Counted from the stretch's first letter, positions 10,901 through 22,982 are shown. The stretch: 64,000 bases of DNA from Norana najaformis (GCA_964023275.1 OZ029913.1:53150144-53214143), one strand, 5' to 3'. The notes: generated by a model not told the origin, from the letters alone. Program-made: numbers and translations.

Positions 10901-13240
10901 GTTTGCCCATACTCTACAAAGGACAACTCAGGAATTCCATACATATGGCCAAAACTGGACAAAACTAATAGTCTGTAAATGAACAGTGCAAGAGCCACAA
11001 GTACCACCACCCCAGCCACCAACAAAGATGTCAAAATTTTAGTAAAATGCGGTTGAGGCACCTGTGTCCATTTTCCCGTCACTCCATCAACGGATAAATC
11101 TTCCCACCCTCTGACGCACGTAATTTATGTAGGAACGCTAATCAATTTATTTGTTACAAAGTCACCTGTATAATTCTTAGAAGCATTTATATGTGTAAAA
11201 ATTCGGTCATTTACTCGGCCGTTTTTAGAAAGTACTTTTAAGTGGTTTAAGCCAGCAGGTGACGGCCTAGCATACCAGGTATTATCACCTCCTTATGCAA
11301 GTGTTATCGCCTCCGCCAACACAGCAGCTGAGCTCCGGCTGGAGTCACCTCAGACCAACCAGCACCTGGACAGGCCAGCAGTGGCTGTGGGAAGCCAGTA
11401 TCGTAATTTATCTAAGTCATAATAGGGAATGTAGGTCTGGCCCCTTCATCAAGTTTGAGGGAATTTGCAATTATGGTAAGTTTACCCGCTTCAAGCCTAC
11501 TACAGCCATTCACCATCGCCACGTACTCAGGCAGCTCTGTCCAGTTGCCGTTTGTGTCACACAGTTGAAACAGTTTTTCTCCATTAACAACAACATAAAT
11601 GAATATAATCAATTATATATATGACACTGTCTATTTTAAATTTTAAAAAACTCATAAATTATGAACTAAGCTTTATTAGCCTATCTCTTTTAATTATGGC
11701 ACTATATACAGTATCTTTATATATTTAGTGTCTTTGCTAACTTTTGGTGGGATTATTAATAGTACTCTAGTACAACGGCTTCTTCAACATATCAAACAGG
11801 GCTTTAAACAACAAGTGCTACATACAAACACGGATTCCAGCAACATATCCAACCTTCTTAGCAGCGGACTTGTAAAGCAATATTCTGCAGGTCAGATATG
11901 ATGTTGGAATCCATACTTATGACTTTGTTGCACCACAATTTGCATTATACTCTTTTCAATGTCTAAAATTTCCCCACAGTCTATTAACATGCAGTCACAG
12001 TGAATGTGATGCATTAATGGGCCTGTAACGCATGTATGTATCAAGACTCTTTATATAGTGCCTTTTATGTAGCCCCAAAAAGCGATGCATAAATCACTAT
12101 GTAATTGATCAATGTAACTGATCAAACAAGTGAGTTCTAAGGTGGAATCGATTACTGCACAGACGACTGAAACGGCACATATATGCAACGAGAAAATATT
12201 CCAAAAAGAAGGTCCAACAAAACAGAAGGCACACTGGGTTCAAGCTGATACGTACAAGCACAGTATCTGCATAGATCCATCATGTGCAGAGCTGCCTACC
12301 CAGCTGACCACTCCCAAATCTCTCTGACGAATGCCAGGGCAATAACTTCCACAAGCATGTCCCAGCAGGGAAAGGGTTCAGTTGTTCATCAACATTGCAG
12401 AATGTTCACCCTATACTGCAGCCACTGAAGTATGGGGTGATGTGTTGGAATCTGAAGGTTTCTGTTATAGCCCTGGTAGTAATTTCTGAATCATTGCAAT
12501 TTGTACAAATTTGTCTTTGTGATACCAGTGCAAACCGAGTTACAGCACTCCAGTCAACTAGGAACTAGTGTGGTAGCTATTGAAGCCAAGACAGGCTGTG
12601 GCAGCCAAGGTCAGATTCTGCAGATATCTCATAGAAGAAAATGAACATGTTAGTAAATATTTATGCTTAATGCAAACTGTATGAAAATGAAAGCGGCTAC
12701 AGAATTCTGTCTGCACTGAAACTGCAGTGAACTTAACAAAATAGAACTGCCTACACTAGAAGAGCGTAGGATTCATGTGAATTTTACCTAAATGCTCATG
12801 ACAATGCATCATACAATACAATGCAAAAGCTAAATGACCTACTGGGGGAAATCACAGCAGACATTCAATCCTCAACTCAGTTAATACCCGACCAACACGT
12901 GACTATTACACATCTCAGCCTCTTCAGTCCACCCTTCTTTTACTAAGAAACCTGAAACTAAATGACTAACAATAAAATATGCGTTGATGACAAAGCTCTG
13001 GACGAGACATAATACATGTATTATAACCACACCCCAAGATGTTATTTCACCAGAACACAGTCAGCAGAATTGGCTTAAAGTTTGACTCGTAGACACAGAA
13101 TTACAAATAATTAGTTTTCCAATTAAAATTATATAAAATGGAAAGCCATACAAATGTTAGAAAATTTAAAGGAAATAACTTACTGCAATTTCAAACTCGT
13201 GCTCAGTCCCATCAAGTACCAGGACTCTGCACAGAACCAT
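883..13240 (-). CDS. Protein 4.1-like FERM-domain protein (N-terminal part; gene span, 10 coding exons)
   Basis: This is a membrane-cytoskeleton linker of the band 4.1/EPB41/coracle type; such proteins bind tails of membrane proteins and the spectrin-actin cortex. Ten exons (13184-13240, 9729-9833, 8311-8353, 6977-7052, 6646-6690, 4278-4457, 3840-3927, 2873-3025, 1901-1998, 883-1046) join in phase to 1009 nt, giving residues 1-336. The three FERM lobes appear in order. F1 holds [11 protein letters not shown] (about 39-49) and [10 protein letters not shown]2 holds [23 protein letters not shown] and [11 protein letters not shown]3 is PH-like, with [21 protein letters not shown] and [10 protein letters not shown]. 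The FERM-adjacent motif [15 protein letters not shown] follows. The ATG is in exon 2, six bases after an acceptor, and the F1 lobe begins almost at once, so there is no long N-terminal extension. EPB41L5, FRMD and PTPN3/4 fit less well because their F3 sequence differs. The C-terminal part is outside the window. Confidence 0.93.
1901..1998 (-). CDS. FERM gene exon: end of F3 lobe
   Basis: Encodes residues 250-282, including [20 protein letters not shown], the C-terminal helix of the FERM PH-like lobe. The acceptor is ttttag and the donor is gtgatg. It joins in frame after the RPAE end of the preceding exon. Confidence 0.92.
2520..2620 (+). mobile_element. CR1/L2-like LINE 3' tail (remnant)
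   Basis: The segment ends in a gtgctatataagtaattac-like stretch followed by attac repeats. This resembles the 3' end of CR1/L2-type LINEs (GCGCTATATAAAT then a short repeat tail). It lies in a FERM-gene intron, opposite in strand. Confidence 0.4.
2873..3025 (-). CDS. FERM gene exon: core of F3 (PH-like) lobe
   Basis: Exactly 51 codons, phase 0 at both ends. It encodes [20 protein letters not shown] and [20 protein letters not shown], a very close match to the protein 4.1 F3 lobe. This exon best separates the gene from EPB41L4/L5 and FRMD proteins. Confidence 0.95.
3840..3927 (-). CDS. FERM gene exon: end of F2 lobe
   Basis: Encodes residues 169-198, with [20 protein letters not shown], the last helix of the FERM F2 lobe. 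Acceptor cttttcag, donor gtagga. It is too short to stand out as an open reading frame; I found it by looking for the missing F2 segment. Confidence 0.92.
4278..4457 (-). CDS. FERM gene exon: F2 lobe
   Basis: Encodes residues 109-169: [20 protein letters not shown] followed by GDYEK and later [10 protein letters not shown]. This is the helical acyl-CoA-binding-like F2 lobe of FERM. The acceptor is ttgctgtag; the donor gttgtg is weak, but the phase is right. Confidence 0.94.
5372..5785 (-). mobile_element. CR1-like LINE 3' fragment
   Basis: The minus-strand frame 5456-5782 encodes the C-terminal tail of a CR1/Jockey-group reverse transcriptase polyprotein: [20 protein letters not shown], then [20 protein letters not shown] and [12 protein letters not shown] before the stop. 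Beyond the stop lies a short 3' UTR with GGCACGTTATAAATA and an (attgt)n tail at about 5378-5392. Only the last 100 or so codons remain, as expected of 5'-truncated retroposition. It sits in an intron of the FERM gene on the same strand. Confidence 0.8.
5788..5841. repeat. 27-bp tandem duplication beside the LINE fragment
   Basis: Two identical 27-bp units (5788-5814 and 5815-5841) with core tatattttagatcaataagg. They abut the 5' end of the CR1-like fragment. Confidence 0.9.
6646..6690 (-). CDS. FERM gene exon (45 nt): F1-F2 junction
   Basis: Encodes [15 protein letters not shown] (residues 94-109), the conserved segment that follows the TRY of 4.1 FERM domains. Acceptor attgcag, donor gtaagg. 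Confidence 0.93.
6977..7052 (-). CDS. FERM gene exon: F1 lobe, second half
   Basis: Encodes residues 69-94: [20 protein letters not shown] then HEVTR. The VKFYPPEP segment is diagnostic of the F1 lobe of FERM domains. Acceptor ctgcag, donor gtatag. Confidence 0.94.
7406..7580. repeat. 35-bp tandem repeat, five copies
   Basis: Five head-to-tail units start at 7406, 7441, 7476, 7511 and 7546. They differ at only a few positions. The core reads ccaagctaaatatcaactat. No unique spacers separate the units, so this is a minisatellite in a FERM-gene intron. Confidence 0.95.
7956..8150. repeat. (CA)n microsatellite and degenerate CA-rich tract
   Basis: A clean (CA)n run at about 7960-7986 is followed by imperfect acacac-rich sequence to about 8150. 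Open frames over it are low-complexity artefacts. Confidence 0.9.
8311..8353 (-). CDS. FERM gene exon (43 nt): F1 lobe, WL motif
   Basis: Encodes [14 protein letters not shown] plus one base. It matches the W-L-D-x-x-K-x-I-x-K-Q segment of 4.1 F1 lobes. Acceptor ttttcag, donor gtaaga. The shared codon with the next exon gives Asn. Confidence 0.92.
8971..9126 (-). mobile_element. tRNA-derived SINE (family A), copy 1
   Basis: Read on the minus strand it starts GGGGCACAGTAGCTGATTGG (box A-like) and has a box B-like GGTTCGAACC, so the head is tRNA-derived. The body contains CCTTGAGCAAGTCTTTCAC, which recalls the Deu/V-core domain of metazoan SINEs. It ends near a taa/att repeat tail. Copies 2 and 3 are at 27580 and 28760. 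Confidence 0.75.
9729..9833 (-). CDS. FERM gene exon: F1 lobe, first half
   Basis: 35 codons (residues 20-54), phase 0 at both ends: [20 protein letters not shown] then [11 protein letters not shown]. It matches the ubiquitin-like F1 lobe of FERM. Acceptor tttttag, donor gtatat. Confidence 0.94.
13184..13240 (-). CDS. FERM gene first coding exon with start codon
   Basis: Encodes [19 protein letters not shown], the first strands of F1 (compare the K-V-x-L-L-D-G-T-E of 4.1). The ATG lies five bases downstream of an acceptor (cctcaacag), so a non-coding first exon is expected further upstream (to the right). Donor gtaagt. Confidence 0.88.
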
Positions 13241-13245
13241 GATTT

Positions 13246-15688
13246 CTGTTGAGGGTTAATCCGTTCGTTTTTATCTATTCTGAACAGTTGTTCTTTTGTT
13301 ATCTGACTGATGAAGGCTGATCTTCAAATATTCCACGAGAATTGTGCATAAGATCAAACTAAATAAAACAGAACACAGTTTATAATTAAATTTGCTTTTA
13401 AATCAACGTGGATCAAATCTAATCTTTGTGAAAAACTGTTTAGCAGCAAAGCAGTCTTGTGGCTAAAAACTATGACTGAGCTTTAAACAACACTGAATGA
13501 ACGTCAGCCATAGAATTAAACTAGGATCAAGCTGGATCTGTCGCTTTTATATTTTTCAAAGGCTTGAACTAATTTCAGATCCTTTCAGCACACGTGAAAT
13601 AGCCTAGTTCACGTGCATGGAGATAGTGTGATAACGGTTCAACTATGTCTCTCAAACATCAAAATATTCGTCAGTGACCCTGTGTGCTGAGGTCAAAGCA
13701 ACCAGATGTCCACATTTTGGGTAACAGAAACAAAGTCTACTAGGTTATTGCAGATACTGCTGCTCAGGAAAAACAGCCCAGCAAATATAAATACAACTCG
13801 ATATCTTTCATTCATCCCAGTGGTCATTTTAGCAATTTAATTTGCAGTCATTTTGGAAATTTAATTAGTAGATGCCAAGTTTTACATATTGACCAATCAT
13901 CAAGCAATGTTATGAAATCATAGATCAATTCACAGTTCAGTCACTTAGCCATTCACCACTGCCACATACTCAGATGACCTCCCAGTTTTGCTGTTGGCCT
14001 CTTAATTCTGTTCAAATGATGCGTTAAGGTTCAGTGACGTTTAGAAAAATTGATCTAGGTTGGTGCTTTGACGGATGACTGTCCATGGGATACAGGTCAT
14101 CTGGTCATACAGGTTAAAATTGTCTTACGTCATTCAGTAGATGTGGCCATGTTTGTTCCTCAGCCAAACATTCCTCTGATTTCACAACCATGCTTCTGGG
14201 GAATTCCTAAAAAGGCATGTGTTACCTTTACCTGTTTTGACTTCTGGTCATGTTATGTTTGTGCAAGGCCTATAATTGCATCTGTTGCTCTGATAACTGA
14301 GCTGAGCTCAGCAAGACTGAGATTTTATTGAAGACGGTGGAGCCAGCAGCCCAAAAGAACAAAGCAAGACTAATACTGCCACAAAATGAAACAAGTGCAA
14401 CTTTGCCAAGTGGAACCTAAATGCAAAGTAATCAGTCATTAATCACAACATCAAGAAAAACTGACCAAACTTTTTCGTCATAACTTCAAATATTGGTTGC
14501 CTTGCATGATCACTCAAAACGGCCTTTTCTTGCGCATCATGCTCTAAGCCAGATCCCTGTTTTGTGGGCCCTTGGCGGCTACATCACTTCTTGTTTTTCA
14601 AGAATATCCCTTAATTCCGAAGAACAATCTTAACATTCTATTCGAATGAATAAGTGAAAATAATCCTCATCTTTTGCATAATGTGTGACTTAGTCAAAAC
14701 GTAAGCAATATATCAGGTGACTGATAACTGGTGACTAACCAGTTACCAGGGTAACTGGTTGTGCTCTTGATTTGCAACTTACAAGCTTTGGGATAAAGCT
14801 TCTCCTGAAGCGCTGTTCTTGGGACCAACCATTTTCAGAGGATTACTCATCGAAGAATGGCAGAGTATACGACTCTTTTATTAGGATCTTCTACTTCCTG
14901 AAATGGGCATGGCCTCTTCAGAAACCAAGGACAGAAGAGGATTCTGAAAAGGGTGTGGTTTAATTTTGTTTTGAATAAATAGCATTTTGTATAACCATCA
15001 ATAATCTTATAAGAAAATAGCAAAAATTATATGGCAGCCATTACACAGCAGTAATGCTTGCTTACTCGCTAAAGCATAAAGCCAGAGTTTCTATTGGCTG
15101 GAACTTGTGTTAACTTTTCTGCCATTTTATTGTAACAAAGTTTTCTGCTGGATTCTGAACAGGCCCAAAATCTGTAGCCTTACTATGAAGGGATCTTGAT
15201 CAAATCCTTAATGCACAACTGCTTACCACCATTGGCTGATGATTTCTCATTTCATAGTGGCGCTAAATCAAAATGCAGACAATAAAAATCACAGTACAAC
15301 TGTATCCAGCATCCACTAAACCTTGTAACCTTGTGCTTTAAACGAAGGTGCAATTTAGATCCCATTGCCAGTTGAGTCATCGTTAACGATTTTAACTTCA
15401 CTTTAAGAATCGAATGTCCTTCGCCTAATAATTGCTGTTTCAAAACAGCTAAGATGGTGATAAGCATCTACTCTTCGGCGGTGTTTGAAATCGGCCAGCC
15501 ATGACGGTAACAAAGCACATGATAAGGCAATTAGGGAAACTGCATGGCCACTTACGTTACCTGACTTACCTGAACTGATAAATCAGTCACGTGATAACGA
15601 CGCTTGTTTTGTTCATGCCACAATATCAACAACGAAACAGGTGAAACGATAACCGTCGAAACCCAGAATAAACTGCGCCATCTCTCAC
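13246..15688 (-). other. Probable first intron of the FERM gene
   Basis: It lies between the acceptor at 13246 and a candidate donor (gtgaga, 15683-15688) for a non-coding first exon. No coding exon, RNA gene or clear repeat was recognised. The sequence is CpG-poor up to about 15.3 kb. Confidence 0.4.
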
Positions 15689-15990
15689 CTCACTCGTCGT
15701 CGTCGTCTGTAAAACCTGGAATATCTCGATAATTTGTCCGAATACAGAACGCAGCCGATATAGAACTGTTAAACACACGATCTAACTCATAAAAACCGAT
15801 CACTAGTCTCCAATATTCCGCGTAGACAATGAATCGGCTGACATTCCGACGTTGAAATGAGTCTGATATTCAACACGACTCCGACAACGAGGCATCGACT
15901 CGCAGTCCAATCATATCTCAGTCACCTGTACGCCCTCCTCCTACGTCCTTTGTCCAGCCGATGAACAATCTCTGCCTAACGTCTGTGGGC
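15360..15990 (-). promoter_or_regulatory. Likely promoter and non-coding first exon of the FERM gene
   Basis: CpG dinucleotides become frequent here after being rare across the gene body. A candidate 5' UTR exon ends at 15689 with CGAGTGAG followed by a gtgaga donor. This is placed by position and composition only; I see no convincing TATA box. Confidence 0.35.
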
Positions 15991-16064
15991 GGGGCTGTTA
16001 ACGCCTCCACACAACATCAGTATTCTAAAAATGTCAGCAGTTAAGAAGGAAAAATATAGCGTAA

Positions 16065-16425
16065 ATTCGTGCGTCTTTCTATAGCGACACTATGGCCTCG
16101 ACCCCGCCCATTTTCAATAAATCTATTAGGTGAGATCCTTCACCACCGCTGCACGTTTGAATACGTGCCACGCCGTTTAAGGTCTCCATGTTCGGATTGT
16201 GCTAGCCCTGCGATTCAAATCTCTGACACAGCCACGATCGGTATGCGAACCGGTAGAAGTGCAGTCACTTGAGGGGCAGCGATGAGTAATGTTTACAACT
16301 TCATTTTTCTTAGCCTGGCCTTATAAGGATGGGCTGCCAATCCTCCTCTCGCTGCCTGATCTCCCCAGCGTACGATCAGTGTATTCGCTTTATAGCCGAG
16401 TTCGAAAAGGGCACAAGTGGAACAT
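16065..16425 (+). repeat. Dispersed repeat (family C), long copy
   Basis: The block begins with ctttctatagcgac and contains gagatccttcaccac, gtgccacgcc and later aacttcatttttcttagcct. Parts recur at 36440-36700 (same orientation), 57240-57400 (reverse) and 57790-57930. It is probably a non-autonomous element; its class is not clear. Confidence 0.7.
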
Positions 16426-16639
16426 AAAATCCAAACATATTACGTGGGTTCAAGCATGCTATAGTCACTAAACCTAAGATGTAGGCTACAGGCATTATAT
16501 ATATAATAGACCTAATGCATTTATGGACAAGATAGGGTGCTAGCCCCCGTTACTTCTCGAATTCACTAGTTAAAAACAATTTTGGCCCATATCAGACTGA
16601 GACGTTCTTTTTCGTGTTCTTTTCTACCTCGGCCTCCAG

Positions 16640-16815
16640 TCCAAAGTCTCTCTCTCGCTCTGTCTGTCTGGCTGTCTGTCTGTCTCTCTCTGTTTCTGTT
16701 TGTCTGTCTGTCTGTCTGTCTCTTTCTCTTTGTCTCTCTTTCTTTCTTTCTATGTCTCTCTCTCTCTCTTTCTTTCTCTCGCTCTTTCTCTCTTTTTCTG
16801 TCTCTGTCTCTCATA
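16640..16815. repeat. Pyrimidine-rich (CT/TCTG) low-complexity tract
   Basis: The tract is made of ctgt and tctc repeats. The Ser/Leu/Phe-rich and Arg/Glu-rich open frames on either strand are products of this composition. Confidence 0.9.
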
Positions 16816-17904
16816 TTCTGCTACCGCTCCTTCATCTACGTGATTAATTCCTGAGATTAATGCGAATGTTGAAGTAGAGAGGTCTTTTGTTAGCTGACGA
16901 CTCGTGAACAAATGCAAACAAACTATAGGCTAATTAGGCCTACATAGCTGGTGATATCAGTTTACAACAGGATTTGTCATTAAAATTCATTTCTAAATTT
17001 AGCCTGTAAGATCCTAAAGTAGTAGTTTCCAATGTTTAACGACATCTTATGGTACCAAAGGCCGTTGACGTCGATTGGACAAATATTTTTACAGTTTTCA
17101 ATATAATATTTAGCGCGATTTAACATAACGGTAATCGTGCCGCGCTTTGCAGTTCCAGTCGATCAGACATACAAAGGGTCACCACCACCACCGGGCAGAC
17201 CTCGTTGATTCGACTGAGAACACGGATGCAGTTCAGCAGGAATCGGATCGTTTTGTTTCCGATCTGTGTGTCTTAAAGTTGTGTATCCTTCAAAGAAGAC
17301 ATGGCGTTAATAATAAAAACTGTTGTGAAAATTGTGTTCTGACATAAACACTGGACAGTAGAACATGGAATTTTAATGTTTTTAGATTTATATCATTTTA
17401 AGAATAGTAAAAAAATATAGGCCTATAACATCTTTTTATTGAACACTATACAGATAACTTGTTTTCTACTGGTTCAGAAAATAAAAATAATCAGGTGTCA
17501 AAATTTCATTAGACCCCTATGTGAATTAAGAGCTATTTGTGATGGAATTTTGTGAACCATTGAACTAGGCTGACAGCCTGCTTTCAGATATGCAAACAGA
17601 ATTTCTACGAATAGCAGCCAACGAAGATGGTTTTAAGATTTCCAGACGACAATAGTTCTCCCGACTCTTATCTCTGTGACATCACAGACATCGGATATGT
17701 CAAGCTGCTCACATTTCTGATAATGAGTAGGCCTATGGTTTAACATGGTGGATCTTGACATCCTGCACACCACGCAAAGCTCCTCGTATGGAGTTGCACG
17801 GCAGCCATGGGAGTGTATGTATTCGGACTTATAAAGCGCATTTTAGAAACCACTCAAAAGCGCCTTGAACAAGGCAAGTCAGCAGATCGAAACAGGTAAG
17901 ATTT

Positions 17905-18110
17905 AACTATGGAGGAAAAGTTACTTGTTCATTGTCCAGAGATAGACTACGAATGTCAGGTAGGAGACTATTCCAGAGGGAAGAGCCGACATAGGAAAGA
18001 TCGTGATGTTGACTTGAAGATGTACCGGAGCGTGGGACCAGAAGCTCATGACGAGGTAGAGGAAGTTGCGCCTCCCGACAGCGGAGAGCTCGAGTGGCTT
18101 CCTTTTCCCT
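17905..18110 (-). mobile_element. Degraded LINE C-terminal fragment
   Basis: The minus-strand frame contains LSYVGSSLWNSLLPDIRSLS, which resembles the A-x-x-x-W-N-S-L-P-x-x-I-R motif near the C terminus of CR1/RTE-like polyproteins. The homology is short and there is no tail. Confidence 0.45.
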
Positions 18111-19229
18111 GAATGGACAGACAATTATTGTGGCTTTTGGCTTAGACAATTCAGTATGGGCACCAGGCACATTTGGAGTACTGCATGACTCATTCATCTG
18201 GTCGCTCATGCGCATCTTTTAAATGGTTGATCTGCTCAAGACCATATCTGCTCTTGAAGGCCGTTTTCATCACTACGCCAATATTGAGCTGCATGCCTGT
18301 ATTTTCAAAACGCACGTTATCGTGACAAATTACTCGATTTCTGGCCTACTTTATTTCGGCAAAATGCGTTTGCTTCCAGAGGAGCCAGCAGGAAGAGTTT
18401 ATGAGGCTCCTCAGACCCATATTCGGCAAGGGCTTCGCGTTGTTGGCGCTCGCTGTCTCAGACTCCCTCAGTTTTCGTCCAGGTAGCCTACCGGACCTCT
18501 GGCTATAGGAAAAAGTCCCACAAACATTTAGCCCAAATGTGCTTAATTTCATATTAAGTGCATCAAAACGCGCTGGCTTTAGGGGTTCCGCCCCTAATCA
18601 CGCTGAAGGATCTTACGACGCTTCCCAGACCCCTAGCTCCCTGCCCCTGACCCCTCAAGTTTCCTTCAAGTACCGGGCCTTCATGATGAAAAAACATTGT
18701 GTACACCCCTGTTAACGTATATTTTGTAATTACTTTATGTAACAAATAAAAAGTGTCATTATTCTTTATTACTCTGCAGAATAATTAAACTTGCATCACA
18801 TGTGAGCATATATAGGGGCATATGAACTCCGCCACTGCCTTTAGTCGAGTGGTGCCAGCCCCAAGCATGGATAAAGGAGGAGGGTAACGCTAAGGATCTG
18901 CGTTATGATACAGCGTCGTTAAACAGAAACTGCCTATATACCAACTTAGTACATACCTATCTACTTACCTACCTACCTACCTACCCACCTACTTATTTAT
19001 CTACCTGCCTGCCTGCGTGTGCGCCCGCACTCGCACGCGAGTGTATATGCTGATCTGAGCTTCACTAAAGCTCGCCCGATAAATTCATTGAAAAATGAGC
19101 AGAGTCGAGGTCAAACGTGTACATTTACATTTAAATTTACATTTACATTTAAAGCAGTTGCCGTCTCCCGCTTCAGACCACGTGTGATGCAGCTCCAGCC
19201 TGAATTGCAGTGGTGGTGTGCTAGCTTGA

Positions 19230-19440
<211 letters not shown>

Positions 19441-20895
19441 TTTAGTATTAGTATCAGTATTGATTTTTTGTAGCCTATCATAAGATATTAAGAACTCAAG
19501 AGCAAAAATGTAACATCAGTCTGAAGATGAGACAGTGTGCGAAATGCGACTGTGTTAATTAGGTCTAATCATTATTTATTTTTATTTTACTAATGTGAAA
19601 CATCGTGCATACTTTTAGCCAGAACAAGCTCTGCAGCGTTCTGTCAGATTCTTTCGGCATCCGTGTAAAATTGTACAGTAAGGTTTCCGACAGAGCATAG
19701 GCTTAAGTTTCGTAGCAAAAATTCGATTTTGGAATCCGTTTAGCATGCTTTAGTGAATCAGACTGAAGCCTTCCAAAGCGTCTCGGAAGTTGCAGAGATC
19801 CTATACGGCGGACTGCCTGTCGAGACTCAGAAATATCAGCGACTCTTCAGTCGCCAGCTGTCGCTCTTCAGCGTTAAATTAAGCCTGCGCAAGTCCAATC
19901 GACAGCAAAACGATCATCCGTCGTCACCTGTTCGCTTGGTCTCGTCTCGTGTCCCTCGGGACAATGGCCTCGGTTGCCGGGCAACCGGACAGGCAACTTA
20001 AGTACGTAAAGCCGCCATACTGCGACCGTTTACTTGGCCAATGAACGACCGTCGAGCTGTGATGACACGGTCATGGTTGAGTGAAGATATTGGTCGAGGA
20101 ATGACGCAGTTGATGACGTGTGTCATAGTTGACATGGTGGCTACAGTGACGAATAAACTGTTATTGATTGCTAAATGTTTTCGCTGCTTAAGATGACTTA
20201 TGACTTTCATGGCCTTTGGCTAGGCCTGTATTCTACCAGTTTGTCATACCCCTCTTACCAGAATGCCGTGCTTTCATTTCCTTTAACCAAAATGCATTCT
20301 GTAGACGATTGCTCTGACCTCCTAAAACTTGTTACGGAGTATTTAATTGGATCAGTCTGCTAAAATGAACCTCTGCTGCTGCAAAGTATCCTTTTTCGAC
20401 ACTTGATTTAGGCCTAGAGCCTTTAAACTACCTCAATAAAACACTGCCTATGATGGCCTAAGTGATGCTGAAGTTCGTTAAGAACAAGCTGTTCATCAGT
20501 AAGCAGCCAGTTCTCAGGTAACTCAGAGAGTACCACAGGTGGACTCCTGGGAAAACAAACAGAGTCGAACCAATGGATTCGCTTCCAGAGTTGATAGTGG
20601 CGCAGTTTCTGGCCCGTGTCATGCTGACGGTAAGGAATGATGACGGCTGATGAAGTCGGAAACACGCATTTACCCCACTGTCCAGCACTGACTTTTAGAT
20701 GGTACCATCGTACATTCTTCTGTCTTTGACCTGTTTTCTTTGGCTGCATATACATATTGTTGCATTTGATTCTGTTCATAAGCATTTTCAAATTGCCTAA
20801 TATGGACCTGTTTAGATTAGTTCGGTAAACACGTGTGCAGCGCTTTTGTTACGTACTTAAAACGTACCTAAGTCGCTGGGTTTCTGTTCATTCGT

Positions 20896-20985
20896 CGTCT
20901 ATAAGTCCATGTATATATATATATACATGTATATATATACATGTATATATATACATGTTTATATATATACATGGACTTATAGACG
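20896..20985. repeat. 90-bp palindrome (inverted repeat) with TA-rich core
   Basis: The left arm starts cgtctataagtccatgta at 20896. The right arm ends tacatggacttatagacg at 20985. The centre is alternating TA with acatgt motifs that are themselves palindromic, so one strand could fold into a long hairpin. Confidence 0.9.
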
Positions 20986-22982
20986 CTTCTGCGGATTTTG
21001 TGCCGATGTATTAGAGCTGCTTTAGGCAAAATGTTGCAAGGAATGCAGCTAGCTAATAACCTCGTTTTCTTATAATTTTCCATCCGCACTTAATTTAAAT
21101 GCAAAATTTTCACCCAGCTTCATCATTACTGGCTTTATGTTATTGTTATTCGCAATTTTAAATTCTGGTACCGGAAACGGGTTGTTTGTCAGAATAAAAA
21201 AAACACAAAAGCAAATATATAAGTAAATATTAGTGAATAAGAAATATAAAAATTTAGATCTTACGAAGAAACTAATCGATTCAAATTTTTGCGATTGATT
21301 AATTAATTAGGCCTAACTGTACAAAATTGCAGTCCTAAAATTATAATTGTGATTATTTACAGTCTCAGCTTATCCACACCTTGGGAAACTTTCAATGTAC
21401 AGCTGCATACATACATTTCGACCTAGGTTAGGATTTGAACATGGCCAAGCCGAAACTCGAATGAGGCATGTCCGAATTACCATTGGATCACCTTTGATTT
21501 CACTGAAATCAAGATAACATGGTTGCAGGATATAACAAATGGGTTCCCCCTCTACGACTGTGTCCGAACACTTATATAGCGCCTTTCTAGTTCGGATATC
21601 CAGCGGAGAACAGTTTCATGCATGTATACGTCCAAAACGCAGGAGAGGATAAGCCTAAAAGCTAGACCGGAAACACAGAAGACGAGATAGAAAAAGGGAC
21701 CTTCGTAACTCAATACGTTTCTGCATGCAGAAGGAAAGAGAAAGGTTGGGGTCAAGGCTATGGGCAGGTCATCGCGCCTTATCCATGACTGATGGCCATT
21801 TGAGTGACTGTGTTATCTGTCTGCCACAGATGTTGCGACTGGTGCAAGCAACGTATCCAAGGATGCTCAGGCAGTCCGTAGTGTTCGCCGTTCCGCTTGG
21901 TCGAACGTCGCATCTGCCGATTGTCCAGGTAGACGTCTTATTGTGCACGGAATTCAGCTGACAAGTCAACGAATCGTTTAAAATTTGTGAATTACGTCTG
22001 CGTTAATTGCCACATCTAATCGTCCATTAGGTCAGCTATCAATTATATTCGATAAATATCCGTTATCAAGACCTGGAAAAGCAAACGTCCGAGAAATCTG
22101 CAGACAAAGGAGATTTGGAATTTGGGAAGTTATCCAAGCACACAGGACAAAATTACAGTTTATGCTGCGGATTATCGATCATATTCAAGTCAGACATGTC
22201 AAATTTCATTCTCATTATTAGCCCCGTCTTCGGCTTCCAAGTACTGGCAAGTAAACTATGGACATATATACACTGGTGGGCTTATGAAGTCTCTTGCAGA
22301 AAGCTTGGATAAAAGGGACAACATAAGTTTTTATGTCGTAGTTTCAGTTTTGTTGTGTTTCACACGAAGGCCTAATATCACACGCACACGTGCATGCACC
22401 GTACAATGTAAAAATAAAATGTCTCGTGATGGACAATTCCACCCTTCGGTGGAATGGTTGAGGTAGGGGTGGAAAACTCCATCAATTTATAAGGTTTTAA
22501 TTCATGAAGAGCTAAATGTAAAGTAGGCCCTATATCAAAGTCATTAATAAATATAATTTCATAAATCTCAAAAACAAATATCGTTTAACAAATTTCACAA
22601 TGTTATTTATAATAACAATAGGTTTTATTATTGGTCCACATGAAAGACACCAGTTTAATTCTAATATTCATTTCTACTAAATCAACACGTCATCCATGGC
22701 ATTGGCTGAGTATAGAGCAATTAAATAATCCGAGCCGATGTATTTCGGCTGTTTTAGCCAACGTGTCCAGTCAGCGCATAGGCCTACATATTGTGGCAGT
22801 GTTGTCCCAACGTTGTCCAACATTGTCTCGACGTGTGTGTGCTGGTTGGGTAGACTTACTTTGTAAGGAGACTTAACACGCTTTTCGCCCAACCTGAAGT
22901 TAGCCACCAACATTTTTACGTTTAGGGTCAAAAGTAGAATAGGGGCAAAAGCACATTTACCTCACAATTTCGACGCTTTTTG

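Noticed and set aside
16566-16854. Arg/Glu-rich and Ser/Leu-rich overlapping frames
   Set aside because: Low-complexity CT repeat on both strands.
19753-20001. 82-codon frame with protein-like start
   Set aside because: No recognisable domain, start context or neighbouring exon; could not be supported.
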